Source: Flavobacterium piscisymbiosum (lineage in GTDB: Bacteria > Bacteroidota > Bacteroidia > Flavobacteriales > Flavobacteriaceae). From it: DNA of 64,000 bases. The stretch covers positions 4,774,001 through 4,838,000 of the forward strand of contig NZ_JAJJMM010000001.1 in the NCBI RefSeq assembly GCF_020905295.1, written 5' to 3'. Numbering within the stretch: position 1 is the stretch's first letter; every line of letters begins with the position of its first letter. The notes beneath the pieces were generated by a model. That model searched no databases. It was not told the DNA's origin and worked only from the letters and a program-made list of their open reading frames with translations. The position numbers and the translations under genes were made by a program. Positions 22,082 to 31,954 of the stretch are shown piece by piece.

Positions 22082-24493
22082 TTATTCGTACTTAAGGTAT
22101 TGCAAAACATCAATTCTCGTGACCTGATATGCTTTTGCCAAAACAATTGTTAAGGTTAAAAACAACAGTAAAATTAGTGCAAATCCAAAAGGCAGCAATG
22201 GAATATCAATGCGGAAAGCGAAATCCTCGAGCCATTTTTGCAATAATAAATAAGCAGGAATTATTCCGATTAGAAAACCAATCAGGCAAAAAACGACATA
22301 TTGTTTGGATAAATTTTTCAATAATACATTTGTATCTGCGCCTAATGTTTTTCTAATGGCAATTTCTCTTATCCTTCTTTCCATAGAAAAAGAAGCCAAA
22401 GCAAATAATCCGAAAATGGCGATTAGAATTACAATTATATTTAACAATGAAAATAATTTGCTTTGATTTTGATATTCTTTATACGTTCGGGCAAAGTTTT
22501 TATCGACAAAATTGTATTCAAAAGGATATTCTGCGTCGACTTTTGTTCTCCAGAATTTATCAAGAGCAGCAATTGTTCCAGGCATATCTTGTGGAGCAAT
22601 TTTTACAGAAATGGTAATCAAATCTCTTTGTATGTATTCGAAAGCCGTAATATGTAAAAAAATCATTGGACCAATTCTGTTTTCCAGTCCAAAATAATTG
22701 AAGTCTTTTACAATACCAACAACTTTTAATTTTCTTTCTCCCCAAACTATTTCCTTGTTTATAGGATCTTTTTCCATCAGGGTTTTAGCAGCGGTTTCAT
22801 TCAATAAAACGTTTGTAACTGTATCTGCAGCAAATTCGCTTGATAAATCCCGTCCTTTAATAACCTGAATTCCCAGAACGTCCAGTATTCCAAAATCAAT
22901 AGCCATTTGTTGCGTTATAACTTCTTTATTGTCTTTATAATGCATACCAGACCATGAATTAACATTGGTTCCAATAGAAAATACTCCTGCAGAAACTGCC
23001 TCGACGCCTTTTATTTTTAAAATCTCCTGCTTTATTGTTTTATATCTTTCAAATTGCTTTTTGCCCTTTCTGGGTTTAAAAGAAATATCCATTACCTGAG
23101 CTCCCTTAAAACCTAAATCTTTAGTGGCCATATAATGTACCTGCTGATATACTATAAACGAACCAATGATAAAAAAAGTGGCTATGGCAAATTGCAAAAC
23201 CAGCATACCGTTTCTAAGCCAGATACCGTTTTTGCTGCGGGAAAAATTTCCTTTTAAAACTTTCAACGGCTCAAAATTTGAGACATATATCGCTGGTAAA
23301 ACTCCCGAAACCAAAATGACAATGATAAAAATGAAGATTAATTGTATATAAAACTGAGAACCTTCGAGAATGAGATTTTTGTTTAAAAGGGAATTATAAA
23401 AAGGCAATGAAAGTTCTACAATGACTAATGCCAATAAGAGCGAAAAAAGAGTAATTAATGTGGTTTCAAATACAAATTGCGCAATAATTTGTGGTTTTGT
23501 GGCACCTACAATTTTTCTTACTCCTACTTCTTTAGCTCTTTTTACAGCATTTGCAGTCGCCAGATTTATATAGTTTACTATCGACAATACCAATATAAGT
23601 ATGGAAAGTCCCATTAATATTCTTAAAAATTGAACATTGGCATTTCCTTCCGGAAAGGGAAAATTTCCCTGAATAAGCCTCGCTCCCGAAAAAGGAAGAA
23701 ATAGAGCTTTTGTAGGTTCACCATACTGTTTTAAATAAGCTTCATAGGTTATACCTTCTTCTCTTGCCTGCTTTTTATAATTATTTTCAACATAGATTTC
23801 GTTTAGCTTTTTTAGAACGGCTGTTGTATCACTTTGCTTTTTTAGCTTTAGCATCAATCCGTAATTAAAACCCCAGCTTTCTTTGCTTTTTTCTAAATCA
23901 TCCTCGATTATCGTAGTTACCGCAGCAGGCATTACCGAAGATTTTTTGGATAGTCGATATACACCGCGAACTACAAAATATCTCTCGGCGTACTTCACCT
24001 GTTTACCCATCGGATTTTCATTTTTAAATAAGCGGGAAGCCGTTTTTTCAGAAAAAGCAATGCTATTGCGGTCATGAAGGGCACTTTTTGCGCTACCGCG
24101 AATAAATTCAAAAGGAAAAAAAGAAAAGAAATTACTTTGTGCAGAAAAAATTTTATCTACTACTTCTATTTTGCCATCATATTGTACCGTTTCTTTAGCA
24201 TAATCACTGGTAAAATAACAGTACTCCTCTAAATCTGAAGTTGCCGATTTTAATAATGGTCCAGATACTGCAGGATTTACAGCCCAAACGTTGCCGCCGC
24301 CAAGATCATTGAGAACTAAAGATATTTTGTCTTTTTCAGGATTCCATTGATCGTATGAATGCTCCTCGTTCCAATACAAAGTGGCAAAAATCAATCCTGC
24401 AATTCCTATACTCAAACCCAAAACATTCAAAGCTGTAAAAAACTTGTTGTTTTTGATGTGGTATATAAATATGTTGGTCCAGTTTTTTAGCAT
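22082..24493 (-). CDS. FtsX/MacB-type ABC transporter permease (third of three)
   Basis: 803 aa. Layout: an N-terminal membrane helix (FTALNVLGLSIGIAGLIFATLYW), a large periplasmic MacB-PCD-like domain to about residue 285, an FtsX core with three helices around 290-420 (NYINLATANAVKRAKEVGVRKIVGA is the coupling region), a second periplasmic domain, and a second FtsX core around 685-795 (RRIREIAIRKTLGA). Such fused permeases do not carry substrates through the membrane in the ordinary way but transmit ATPase work to the periplasm. The N-terminal 50 residues are almost identical to those of the permease at 26959. One bp separates it from the middle permease gene. Confidence 0.92.
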   Translation of the reverse strand: MLKNWTNIFIYHIKNNKFFTALNVLGLSIGIAGLIFATLYWNEEHSYDQWNPEKDKISLVLNDLGGGNVWAVNPAVSGPLLKSATSDLEEYCYFTSDYAKETVQYDGKIEVVDKIFSAQSNFFSFFPFEFIRGSAKSALHDRNSIAFSEKTASRLFKNENPMGKQVKYAERYFVVRGVYRLSKKSSVMPAAVTTIIEDDLEKSKESWGFNYGLMLKLKKQSDTTAVLKKLNEIYVENNYKKQAREEGITYEAYLKQYGEPTKALFLPFSGARLIQGNFPFPEGNANVQFLRILMGLSILILVLSIVNYINLATANAVKRAKEVGVRKIVGATKPQIIAQFVFETTLITLFSLLLALVIVELSLPFYNSLLNKNLILEGSQFYIQLIFIFIIVILVSGVLPAIYVSNFEPLKVLKGNFSRSKNGIWLRNGMLVLQFAIATFFIIGSFIVYQQVHYMATKDLGFKGAQVMDISFKPRKGKKQFERYKTIKQEILKIKGVEAVSAGVFSIGTNVNSWSGMHYKDNKEVITQQMAIDFGILDVLGIQVIKGRDLSSEFAADTVTNVLLNETAAKTLMEKDPINKEIVWGERKLKVVGIVKDFNYFGLENRIGPMIFLHITAFEYIQRDLITISVKIAPQDMPGTIAALDKFWRTKVDAEYPFEYNFVDKNFARTYKEYQNQSKLFSLLNIIVILIAIFGLFALASFSMERRIREIAIRKTLGADTNVLLKNLSKQYVVFCLIGFLIGIIPAYLLLQKWLEDFAFRIDIPLLPFGFALILLLFLTLTIVLAKAYQVTRIDVLQYLKYE

Positions 24494-24494
24494 C

Positions 24495-26912
24495 TTATTC
24501 GTATTTTAAATATTTTAAAACATCTGTTTTGGTTGTTATATAAGCTCTTGACAATACAATTATTAAAGTCAGAATTAATAAAACGACAAAGCCTAAAACG
24601 AACGAAATTAGGGACACTTCTACTCTATAAGCAAAGTTCTCCAACCATTTAGTTAGCAAATAATATACTGGAAAAATGGCGATTAAAAATCCTATTATGC
24701 AATACAAGATGTATTGTTTCGATAGTTCTTTTAATAAAGTATTTGTTTCTGCTCCGAGCGTTTTCCTAATTGCAATTTCTTTCATGCGTCTTTGTATGGA
24801 ATAAGATGCAAGTGCAAATAATCCAAAAAGAGCAATTAAAACAACAACAATATTGAGCAGTGAAAACAAGTTTTTTTGTTTTGTGTAAGCTTCATAAGTT
24901 CTCGCATATTCTTTATCTACGAAATCATATTGAAACGGATATTCGGTATCAACTTTCGACCATAATTTTTCGATATTGGCAATCGTATTTTCCAGATCAT
25001 CTCGTTTTAGTTTTGCATAAACTTTGCTAATGTTATGTGTCATACCAAACATTCTGATATTGTAAAAAGCCATTGGTGGCACTTTTAATTCAGGGCTTAA
25101 TAAATTGAAATCCTGAACAATACCAATTATTTTTAATTTCTGCTCCCGAATTAAAAGTTCCTTACCAAGAGGATCTTTAATATTCATTAATTTTAATGCG
25201 CTTTCGTTTATGATCACAGAATTTATAGTGTCTGAAGACCGTTTTCTATCAAAATTTCTTCCCTTAATTATTTTGATGTTCAACATTTCAAACATGCCAA
25301 AATCTAAAGGGATAATGCGTTGTTTAAAAAGTTCATTACGGTATAAAACCGCCGATATAGAATTGTCTGACCCGTCAAACGTAATAAGGCCCGTAGAGAT
25401 TTCTTCGACGCCTTTTATTTTGCTGAGCTGCTGTTTTATGATGTTGTATTTGTTGTAAATATTTTGGGCTGCATTTTCTCCCTGATAATCAACCGATGGA
25501 AAATTTAAAGAAAGCGAAATTACCTGATCGCCCTTAAAACCCAGATCTTTATTCTGTAAATATTTAATTTGCTGGTATACGATATTTGAGCCAATAATAA
25601 AAAAGGCAGCAATGGCAAACTGAAAAATAAGCATTCCGTTGCGCAGCCAGATACCGTTTTTGCTTCTTTCGAAATTTCCTTTCAAAACCTTAAAAGTTTC
25701 GAAATTGGATATATAAATGGCCGGAAATAATCCTGCTGTCAAAATTATAATGGTAAAAATCAATATCAATTGTATATAAAACTGACTGGCAAGAAGTACA
25801 ATGTTTTTGTTTAAAAAGTTGTTGTAATACGGCAAAGTCAGCTCTACAATTACTAAGGCCAGTAAAATAGAAAAACTCGTGGTTAAAACCGTTTCAAAAA
25901 GAAACTGACTCACAATATCGCCTTTTGATGCTCCTGAAATTTTACGTACTCCAACTTCTTTCGCCCGCTTTACGGCATTAGCAGTTGCGAGATTGATATA
26001 ATTTACAATTGACAAAATGAGAATCAAAAGAGACAACCCCATCATGATCATTAAAAATTGATAATTTCCTCGCGTTTCAGGATAACCATCTGTTATCGAA
26101 TGTAATCTGGCTTTTGACAAAGGTTCAAGAATAACCGAAAAGTGACCTACTTTTTTAGCCATAACTTCGGGTGTAAAACCTGCTTCTTTGGCAAGTTGCG
26201 CAATAAAATCGTGGTTGTAGATTCTTTCGAGTTTCTGTCTTGTAAGATCAACTTTAGAAGGGTCTTTTACTTTTAATAATAACTTTAAAATAAACGGATT
26301 TGTCATTCCGGAAGTTGTCAGTTCTTTCATTTTATTGATGATGACATTTGGCGCAATCGAAGAATTTCCTGGAATATGATACACCGCCCGTACAGAAAAC
26401 AGCTTGTCAAAGCATTTTATTTGTTTTCCAATGGGGTTTTCATTTCCAAAAATCCTTTTAGCCGTAATATCTGAAATCGCAATGCTGGAATCATCTTTTA
26501 TAGCTGAAATTGCATCGCCCTTAATAATTTTGAAAGGAAAAAAAGAAAAGAAATTTTGTTCGACATTGATAATTCTATCTACAAATTCCTTTTTTCCTTT
26601 GTAAATAATTTTATCCTTTTGATACCAGCTATCAGCATATAGTATAGATTTGACATTTGGATCTTCGTCTAAAGCCGGTTTCAGGAATAAGGCACAATCT
26701 GACAAAGCGGGCATATCGGTTAGTTGAACCAAAACCTGGTATACTTTTTCTTTTTCAGGATTCCAGGCATTGTAACTTTGTTCGTCGTTCCAATAGAGCA
26801 AGGCAAAAACTAATCCCGAAATCCCTATTGACAAACCAAGAATATTGAGAAATGAAAACAGTTTATTGTGTTTTAACTGGTAAATAAATACGTTGATATA
26901 GTTTAGTATCAT
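24495..26912 (-). CDS. FtsX/MacB-type ABC transporter permease (second of three)
   Basis: 805 aa with the same architecture as its two neighbours: N-terminal helix (FSFLNILGLSIGISGLVFALLYW), periplasmic domain, FtsX core with AVKRAKEVGVRKISGAS, second periplasmic domain, second core with RRMKEIAIRKTLGAETN, and a C-terminal DVLKYLKYE shared with all three. Its N-terminal segment and periplasmic parts are the most diverged of the three, suggesting it is the oldest duplicate or has a different partner. The cluster has no periplasmic adaptor or TolC-like gene. Confidence 0.92.
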   Translation of the reverse strand: MILNYINVFIYQLKHNKLFSFLNILGLSIGISGLVFALLYWNDEQSYNAWNPEKEKVYQVLVQLTDMPALSDCALFLKPALDEDPNVKSILYADSWYQKDKIIYKGKKEFVDRIINVEQNFFSFFPFKIIKGDAISAIKDDSSIAISDITAKRIFGNENPIGKQIKCFDKLFSVRAVYHIPGNSSIAPNVIINKMKELTTSGMTNPFILKLLLKVKDPSKVDLTRQKLERIYNHDFIAQLAKEAGFTPEVMAKKVGHFSVILEPLSKARLHSITDGYPETRGNYQFLMIMMGLSLLILILSIVNYINLATANAVKRAKEVGVRKISGASKGDIVSQFLFETVLTTSFSILLALVIVELTLPYYNNFLNKNIVLLASQFYIQLILIFTIIILTAGLFPAIYISNFETFKVLKGNFERSKNGIWLRNGMLIFQFAIAAFFIIGSNIVYQQIKYLQNKDLGFKGDQVISLSLNFPSVDYQGENAAQNIYNKYNIIKQQLSKIKGVEEISTGLITFDGSDNSISAVLYRNELFKQRIIPLDFGMFEMLNIKIIKGRNFDRKRSSDTINSVIINESALKLMNIKDPLGKELLIREQKLKIIGIVQDFNLLSPELKVPPMAFYNIRMFGMTHNISKVYAKLKRDDLENTIANIEKLWSKVDTEYPFQYDFVDKEYARTYEAYTKQKNLFSLLNIVVVLIALFGLFALASYSIQRRMKEIAIRKTLGAETNTLLKELSKQYILYCIIGFLIAIFPVYYLLTKWLENFAYRVEVSLISFVLGFVVLLILTLIIVLSRAYITTKTDVLKYLKYE

Positions 26913-26958
26913 GGTTTTGGTTGTGGAGTTAATGTTAGAAAAGCAAAATTGTTTTTAG

Positions 26959-29382
26959 CTATTCGTATTTCAGGTATTTCAAAACATCAATTTTCGTTGC
27001 CTGATAAGCTCTTGTAAGCACCACTAATAACGTTAATACCAATAACGCAGTAAACCCAATTATAAACGGATAAACAGATATCGTAATTCTGTAAGCAAAA
27101 TTCTCTAACCATTTATTGAGCAAATAATAGACTGGAAATAAAGCTATTAAAAATCCTATGATACTAAAGATCACATATTGTTTGCAAAGTTCTTTTAATA
27201 AAACATTCGTTTCGGCACCCAGTGTTTTTCGAATCGCGATTTCTTTCATGCGTCTTTCTATAGAATATGAAGCCAAAGCAAATAACCCGAAAAGTGCAAT
27301 TACAATAACAACAACATTCAATAAAGAGAAGAGATTCTTTTGCTTTACATAACTGCTGTAAGACTTTTTATATTCTTTATCTACGAAATCATATAAAAAC
27401 GGATATTCTGTATCTACTTTTTTTGTCCAGAGATTTTCTATATCAGCTATGGTTTGCTGCATGGTTTCAGGATCGGCCGTAATATAAATATTGTTTAAAA
27501 TTCCTGAAAACCAGGGTACGGTTTTAAAATGGAAAAAAGACATTGGAGGGATTGGATCTCCCGGATTTCCTATATTAAAATCTTTTACAATCCCAACAAT
27601 AATAGCATCTTGTCCGTTCCAGTGCAATTTTTTGCCTATCGGATTTTTTTCATTTAATAGTTTTAAGGCCGTTTCATTAATTAACATTGAAGCAATAGTA
27701 TCCTGAGCAAATTTAGGACTCAAATAACGCCCTTTTACGATTTTTATTTTCATCATTTCCAGCAGTCCAAAATCTATTGGCACATTATTTCCGTCAATAT
27801 TTCTGTCTTTATAATGATATGATATTACAGATTTTGCCCCACTTCCAAAAACAAAACCACCTCCTGCAACTTGTTGTACTCCTTTTATGTGCTTCAATTG
27901 GTTTTGAATAATACTATATCGTTCAAAACGGTCTTTATCAGTTATTCCGTCGCCGTAGATATTTCTGTAGGAGATATTAAGGATTTGTTTTCCGCTAAAC
28001 CCAAGGTCTTTAGAGTTCATAAGCTCAATTTGCTCATACACAATATAAGATCCAACAATAAAGAAAGCCGCAATAGCAAATTGAAAAATCAGCATTCCGT
28101 TTCTAAGCCAGACACCGCTTTTGCTTCTTCCAAAATTTCCTTTTAATACTTTTAGTGCCTCAAAATTAGAAACATACACTGCAGGAAATATTCCTGCAAG
28201 AATAACAGTCAAAATAAATATAGCCACAAGCTGCAAATAGAACTGACCACTTTGCAATACGAGCGTTTTTTCTAAAAAAGTATTATAATAAGGCAGAGAA
28301 AGCTCAACAATAACAAGCGATATCAAAATTGAAAACAACGAAATGATAGCGGTTTCAAAAATAAATTGCTTGATTATAGCAGATTTTGAAGCTCCGATAA
28401 TTTTACGCACTCCAACTTCTTTCGCTCTCTTTATGGCATTTGCTGTAGCTGAGTTAACATAGTTTACAATAGACAGAATGAGAATTAAAACAGATAATCC
28501 TACCATGATAAGCAAAAATTGAAGATTGCCGTTTGCTTCTATCACGCCACTGGTTTTAGTATGTAATCGTATAGAGGATAACGACTCTAACCCCGGTTTT
28601 ACCTGGCCATATTTCTTAATAAACTCTTCAGGTGAAATACCCTGATCTTTTGCAAAAAGGGAGGTCATGTTGTCAAAATATAATTTTTGAAGATTTTGAA
28701 TCACTCGTTGCTGTCCATTAGGATGCTTTAATTTTAACAACAGAACAAATTGAAAATTACCCCATTGCTGAATAGTTTCTTTTATTCTTGCATCTATAAA
28801 ATTAACTACGCACGAAGGATTATAAAGTGATTTTTTATCGAGTTTATAAACACCTCTTACTATTAGGTTTTTACCCTGCAGCACAATTTGTTTGCCCACG
28901 GCAGGTTGGTTTCCGAAAATCTGAACGGCCAAATCCTGCGACAAACAAATACTGTTTACATCTGGTAATGCATTTTTTGCACTTCCTTCGATAAATTGAT
29001 AAGGAAAATAATCAAAGAAGTTTTCTTGCGCCTCAATTATTTTGTCAGACTGCACTTTTTTATTATTAAAGCGAATAATATCATTGCTATAGTAACCGTT
29101 TAGATAACAGTAAGATTCTACTTCAGGGCTTGCGTCTTTTATAGTAGATCCTATTGGTGCTGAACTTGAAGCCCAATAGGTAGTCGCATCCATTTGATTT
29201 GCTACTAAAAATATACTGTCTTTATTGGGATTCCATTGATCATAAGAATGTTCGTCGTTCCAATATAAAATGGCAAAAATCAAACCTGCAATTCCAATAC
29301 TCAATCCCAAAACATTCAAGGCTGTAAAAACCTTATTGTTTTTGATATGATAAATAAATATGTTGATCCAGTTTTTTAGCAT
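26959..29382 (-). CDS. FtsX/MacB-type ABC transporter permease (first of three)
   Basis: 807 aa. N-terminal helix (FTALNVLGLSIGIAGLIFAILYW), periplasmic domain to about 285, FtsX core with AIKRAKEVGVRKIIGASKSA, second periplasmic domain and second FtsX core with RRMKEIAIRKTLGAETN. It directly follows the ATPase gene with a 3-bp gap, so it is the prime partner of that ATPase. The three permeases arose by tandem duplication and share the C-terminal motif DVLKYLKYE. Substrate not evident; MacB-like systems export peptides, lipoproteins or toxins, or relay stress signals. Confidence 0.93.
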   Translation of the reverse strand: MLKNWINIFIYHIKNNKVFTALNVLGLSIGIAGLIFAILYWNDEHSYDQWNPNKDSIFLVANQMDATTYWASSSAPIGSTIKDASPEVESYCYLNGYYSNDIIRFNNKKVQSDKIIEAQENFFDYFPYQFIEGSAKNALPDVNSICLSQDLAVQIFGNQPAVGKQIVLQGKNLIVRGVYKLDKKSLYNPSCVVNFIDARIKETIQQWGNFQFVLLLKLKHPNGQQRVIQNLQKLYFDNMTSLFAKDQGISPEEFIKKYGQVKPGLESLSSIRLHTKTSGVIEANGNLQFLLIMVGLSVLILILSIVNYVNSATANAIKRAKEVGVRKIIGASKSAIIKQFIFETAIISLFSILISLVIVELSLPYYNTFLEKTLVLQSGQFYLQLVAIFILTVILAGIFPAVYVSNFEALKVLKGNFGRSKSGVWLRNGMLIFQFAIAAFFIVGSYIVYEQIELMNSKDLGFSGKQILNISYRNIYGDGITDKDRFERYSIIQNQLKHIKGVQQVAGGGFVFGSGAKSVISYHYKDRNIDGNNVPIDFGLLEMMKIKIVKGRYLSPKFAQDTIASMLINETALKLLNEKNPIGKKLHWNGQDAIIVGIVKDFNIGNPGDPIPPMSFFHFKTVPWFSGILNNIYITADPETMQQTIADIENLWTKKVDTEYPFLYDFVDKEYKKSYSSYVKQKNLFSLLNVVVIVIALFGLFALASYSIERRMKEIAIRKTLGAETNVLLKELCKQYVIFSIIGFLIALFPVYYLLNKWLENFAYRITISVYPFIIGFTALLVLTLLVVLTRAYQATKIDVLKYLKYE

Positions 29383-29385
29383 GAT

Positions 29386-30099
29386 TTAGTTGATTGAATT
29401 AGTTACTAAAACATCTACATTTCTATGGTTCATTTTTTCTGAAAGTATGATTCCGTCTTTCATTAAAATAGTTCTTTGAGAAAATGAAGCATCATAATCA
29501 GAATGTGTTACCATCAAAATTGTAGCTCCGCTGGCATGAAGATCTGTTAATAATTCCATTACCTCATTTCCGTTTTTACTGTCCAGATTTCCCGTAGGCT
29601 CATCGGCAAGAATAATCGCAGGATCATTGATTAAAGCTCTTGCAACGGCAACACGTTGTTGCTGACCTCCTGAAAGTTGTTGTGGATAATGTTTCAAACG
29701 ATGCGAGATACCTAATATCTTTGCCATCTCGTCTACTTTTTTCTTTCTTTCAGATGATGGAACGTTGTTGTAAATCAGTGGTAATTCGATATTATCAAAA
29801 ACCGATAATTCATCAATTAAATTAAAATTCTGAAATATGAAACCAATATTTTCTTTTCTGGCTTTCGATTTTAGATTTTCTTTCAAGCCAATCATTTCCT
29901 GACCTAACAATTCGTAGCTTCCACCAGATGCGCTGTCCAGTAAACCAATGATATTTAATAAAGTCGATTTTCCGCTTCCGGATGGTCCCATAATCGATAC
30001 AAAATCGCCTTGATTAATGGTTAATGAAATTTCGCTTAATGCTTTTGTTTCTACTTCTTCAGTTCTAAAAATTTTAGAAAGGTTTTTAATTGTGATCAT
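29386..30099 (-). CDS. ABC transporter ATP-binding protein (MacB/LolD type)
   Basis: 237 aa, one nucleotide-binding domain: Walker A GPSGSGKST near residue 38, Q-loop FIFQNFNLI, signature LSGGQQQRVAVARAL, Walker B ILADEPTGNLDS and the H-loop MVTHSD. It belongs to the subfamily that partners FtsX/MacB permeases. First gene of a four-gene operon with three permeases and no second ATPase, so it presumably energises all of them. The promoter region is shared with the divergent sigma-54 regulator gene; a weak sigma-54-like site lies at 30264-30280. Confidence 0.95.
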   Translation of the reverse strand: MITIKNLSKIFRTEEVETKALSEISLTINQGDFVSIMGPSGSGKSTLLNIIGLLDSASGGSYELLGQEMIGLKENLKSKARKENIGFIFQNFNLIDELSVFDNIELPLIYNNVPSSERKKKVDEMAKILGISHRLKHYPQQLSGGQQQRVAVARALINDPAIILADEPTGNLDSKNGNEVMELLTDLHASGATILMVTHSDYDASFSQRTILMKDGIILSEKMNHRNVDVLVTNSIN

Positions 30100-30263
30100 A
30101 CTAATTTGATTTTTGATGTTTGTTTTTCTTGCTGAAAATTTTATAGCTGAAGTAAAAAACAGATCCTAAATTAAGATAATTGATAACATAATCTATAAAT
30201 ATCTATTTTTGTTACATTTACCAGCAATAATGATTCTCATACTTGATGATTTACTAATCTAAT

Positions 30264-30280
30264 TGTGATTTTCATGCCAA
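30264..30280 (-). promoter_or_regulatory. Weak candidate sigma-54 promoter for the ABC operon
   Basis: The minus strand reads TTGGCATGAAAATCACA: the -24 part TTGGCA matches, but the -12 part has AC where GC is expected. It is proposed only because the divergent gene encodes a sigma-54 activator. Confidence 0.25.
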
Positions 30281-30340
30281 AAATTTAAGATTTGTAACTA
30301 TCTAATTTTTAAATTTTTATTTTTTTTAAGCAATCCAAAG

Positions 30341-30370
30341 TGTCCATTATTGGACAGCTTTCGTCCAAAA
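30341..30370 (+). promoter_or_regulatory. Palindrome and GTCC direct repeat before the sigma-54 regulator gene
   Basis: TGTCCATTATTGGACA is a TGTCCA/TGGACA palindrome. A second GTCC follows 21 bp after the first (30342 and 30363). It may be an autoregulatory site of the response regulator or a relative of the tandem GTCC operators at 3530, 7442 and 9540. It lies only 10-15 bp before the start codon. Confidence 0.4.
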
Positions 30371-30380
30371 CCGAACAAAA

Positions 30381-31733
30381 ATGAAAAAGACAAATGCCTC
30401 AATTTTAATCATAGACGATCAGGAAGACATCCTTTTTGCGTCGAAAGTGTACCTGAAAAAGTATTTTGAAGACATTTATACCCTTAATAATCCAAAAAAT
30501 ATTGTCGAATTATTATCAAAAAACAGCATTGATGTCGTTTTGCTCGACATGAATTATCGAATAGGTTTTGAAGACGGAAGAGAAGGTTTGTATTTATTGA
30601 AAGAAATAAAAACACTTTCGCCTAAAACAGTTGTGATTTTAATGACTGCTTTTGGTAAAGTCGAAACCGCTGTTGAAGGTTTAAAAAATGGCGCTTTTGA
30701 TTATATATTAAAACCCTGGGAAAATAAAAAACTTCTGGAATCTGTAAAACAAGCCGTTGATAAATCACGAAAAGAACAGAAGAAAGAAAAAAATATTGAA
30801 ATTGAAAATGACTTTTTTATTGGAACTTCAGAGATTATAAAAAAAGCATATTCACTAGCAGATAAAGTGGCTAAAACCGATGCAAATGTTTTGATTTTGG
30901 GCGAAAACGGAACCGGAAAATTTGTTCTCGCTCATCATATCTACAAACAATCCGAAAGGAAAAATAATCCTTTTATTGCGGTAGATTTGGGATCTTTAAA
31001 TTCTAATATTTTCGAAAGTGAACTTTTCGGTTATGCAAAAGGCGCTTTTACAGATGCGAAAGTGGATACGCCAGGACGTTTTGAAATGGCACAAAACGGC
31101 ACTATTTTTCTGGATGAAATTGGGAATGTTCCGCTGCATTTGCAATCTAAATTACTGCAGGTGATCCAGACTAAAACAGTAACCCGATTAGGCGAAACAA
31201 AAGCAAGACCTTTGAATGTTCGTATTATTACGGCAACCAATTTAAACCTGAAACTTGAAGTTGCCGAAAAAAATTTCCGTGAAGATTTGTATTATCGTAT
31301 TAATACAATGGAAATTATTTTGCCTCCGCTAAGAGAACGTAACGAAGACAAAATTCCGTTAGCCGAATATCTGTTGGATAAAATGACCGAAAAATACGGA
31401 AGAGACGAAATTACTTTTGATAAAAAAGTGCCGGAACAAATCGAAAAACACGCCTGGAACGGAAACATTAGGGAAATGGAAAACAAAATCGAACGTGCCG
31501 TAATTTTGTGCGAGAACAATAAAATTACAATTGCCGATTTAGATCTTGAAACCATAACAGCCTACGAAGACAATCCGGATGATATTCAGCTTTCCTCTGT
31601 AGAAAAAGCTGCGGTGGAAAAAGCATTGCTCAAAAACAATAATAATATCAGTAAAACTGCCGAAGAATTGGGTTTGTCAAGAGGTTCTTTGTACCGCCGT
31701 TTAGAAAAATATAATATCAAAACAGATGAGTAA
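30381..31733 (+). CDS. Sigma-54-dependent response regulator (NtrC family)
   Basis: 450 aa in three domains. Receiver: IDDQED with phosphoacceptor D56 in LLDMNYR and the Lys in ILKPWE. AAA+ core: Walker A GENGTGK (about 174-180), GAFTDA loop (221-226) that contacts sigma-54, then the Walker B region IFLDEIGN. C-terminal Fis-type helix-turn-helix: NNISKTAEELGLSRGSLYRR. With the GAFTDA loop intact it should activate sigma-54 promoters on phosphorylation by the kinase encoded next. Divergent from the ABC operon, which is the likely target. Confidence 0.95.
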   Translation: MKKTNASILIIDDQEDILFASKVYLKKYFEDIYTLNNPKNIVELLSKNSIDVVLLDMNYRIGFEDGREGLYLLKEIKTLSPKTVVILMTAFGKVETAVEGLKNGAFDYILKPWENKKLLESVKQAVDKSRKEQKKEKNIEIENDFFIGTSEIIKKAYSLADKVAKTDANVLILGENGTGKFVLAHHIYKQSERKNNPFIAVDLGSLNSNIFESELFGYAKGAFTDAKVDTPGRFEMAQNGTIFLDEIGNVPLHLQSKLLQVIQTKTVTRLGETKARPLNVRIITATNLNLKLEVAEKNFREDLYYRINTMEIILPPLRERNEDKIPLAEYLLDKMTEKYGRDEITFDKKVPEQIEKHAWNGNIREMENKIERAVILCENNKITIADLDLETITAYEDNPDDIQLSSVEKAAVEKALLKNNNNISKTAEELGLSRGSLYRRLEKYNIKTDE

Positions 31734-31858
31734 CACCAATTTAACTAATTGACACTAATTTTTGTTTGTGGAATTAATTTCACAAACAAAGTTTATTATT
31801 AAAATTTGTGCAAATTCGTGACCCGAGCGATAGCGAACGGACGAAGTAAATTGGTGTT
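31732..31858. repeat. 127-bp element with 12-bp terminal inverted repeats
   Basis: AACACCAATTTA (31732-31743) and TAAATTGGTGTT (31847-31858) are perfect inverted repeats. Inside is a TTTGTTTGTGGAA / TTTCACAAACAAA hairpin and GTGACCCGAGCGATAGCGAA, a sequence that recurs inverted near 45270-45305. The left end overlaps the stop codon of the sigma-54 regulator gene. Confidence 0.6.
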
Positions 31859-31954
31859 TAAAATTGATTCATAATATTTGTGTCCAAACTATAGCATAAA
31901 AATGAAGGCTTTCAAAGTTTTAATTTTTAATCCTCAATTTTTAATTAAAAAAAT

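Noticed and set aside
22082..30099. Complete MacAB-TolC efflux pump
   Set aside because: There is no periplasmic adaptor or outer-membrane channel gene, and the ATPase is a separate polypeptide, not fused as in MacB.
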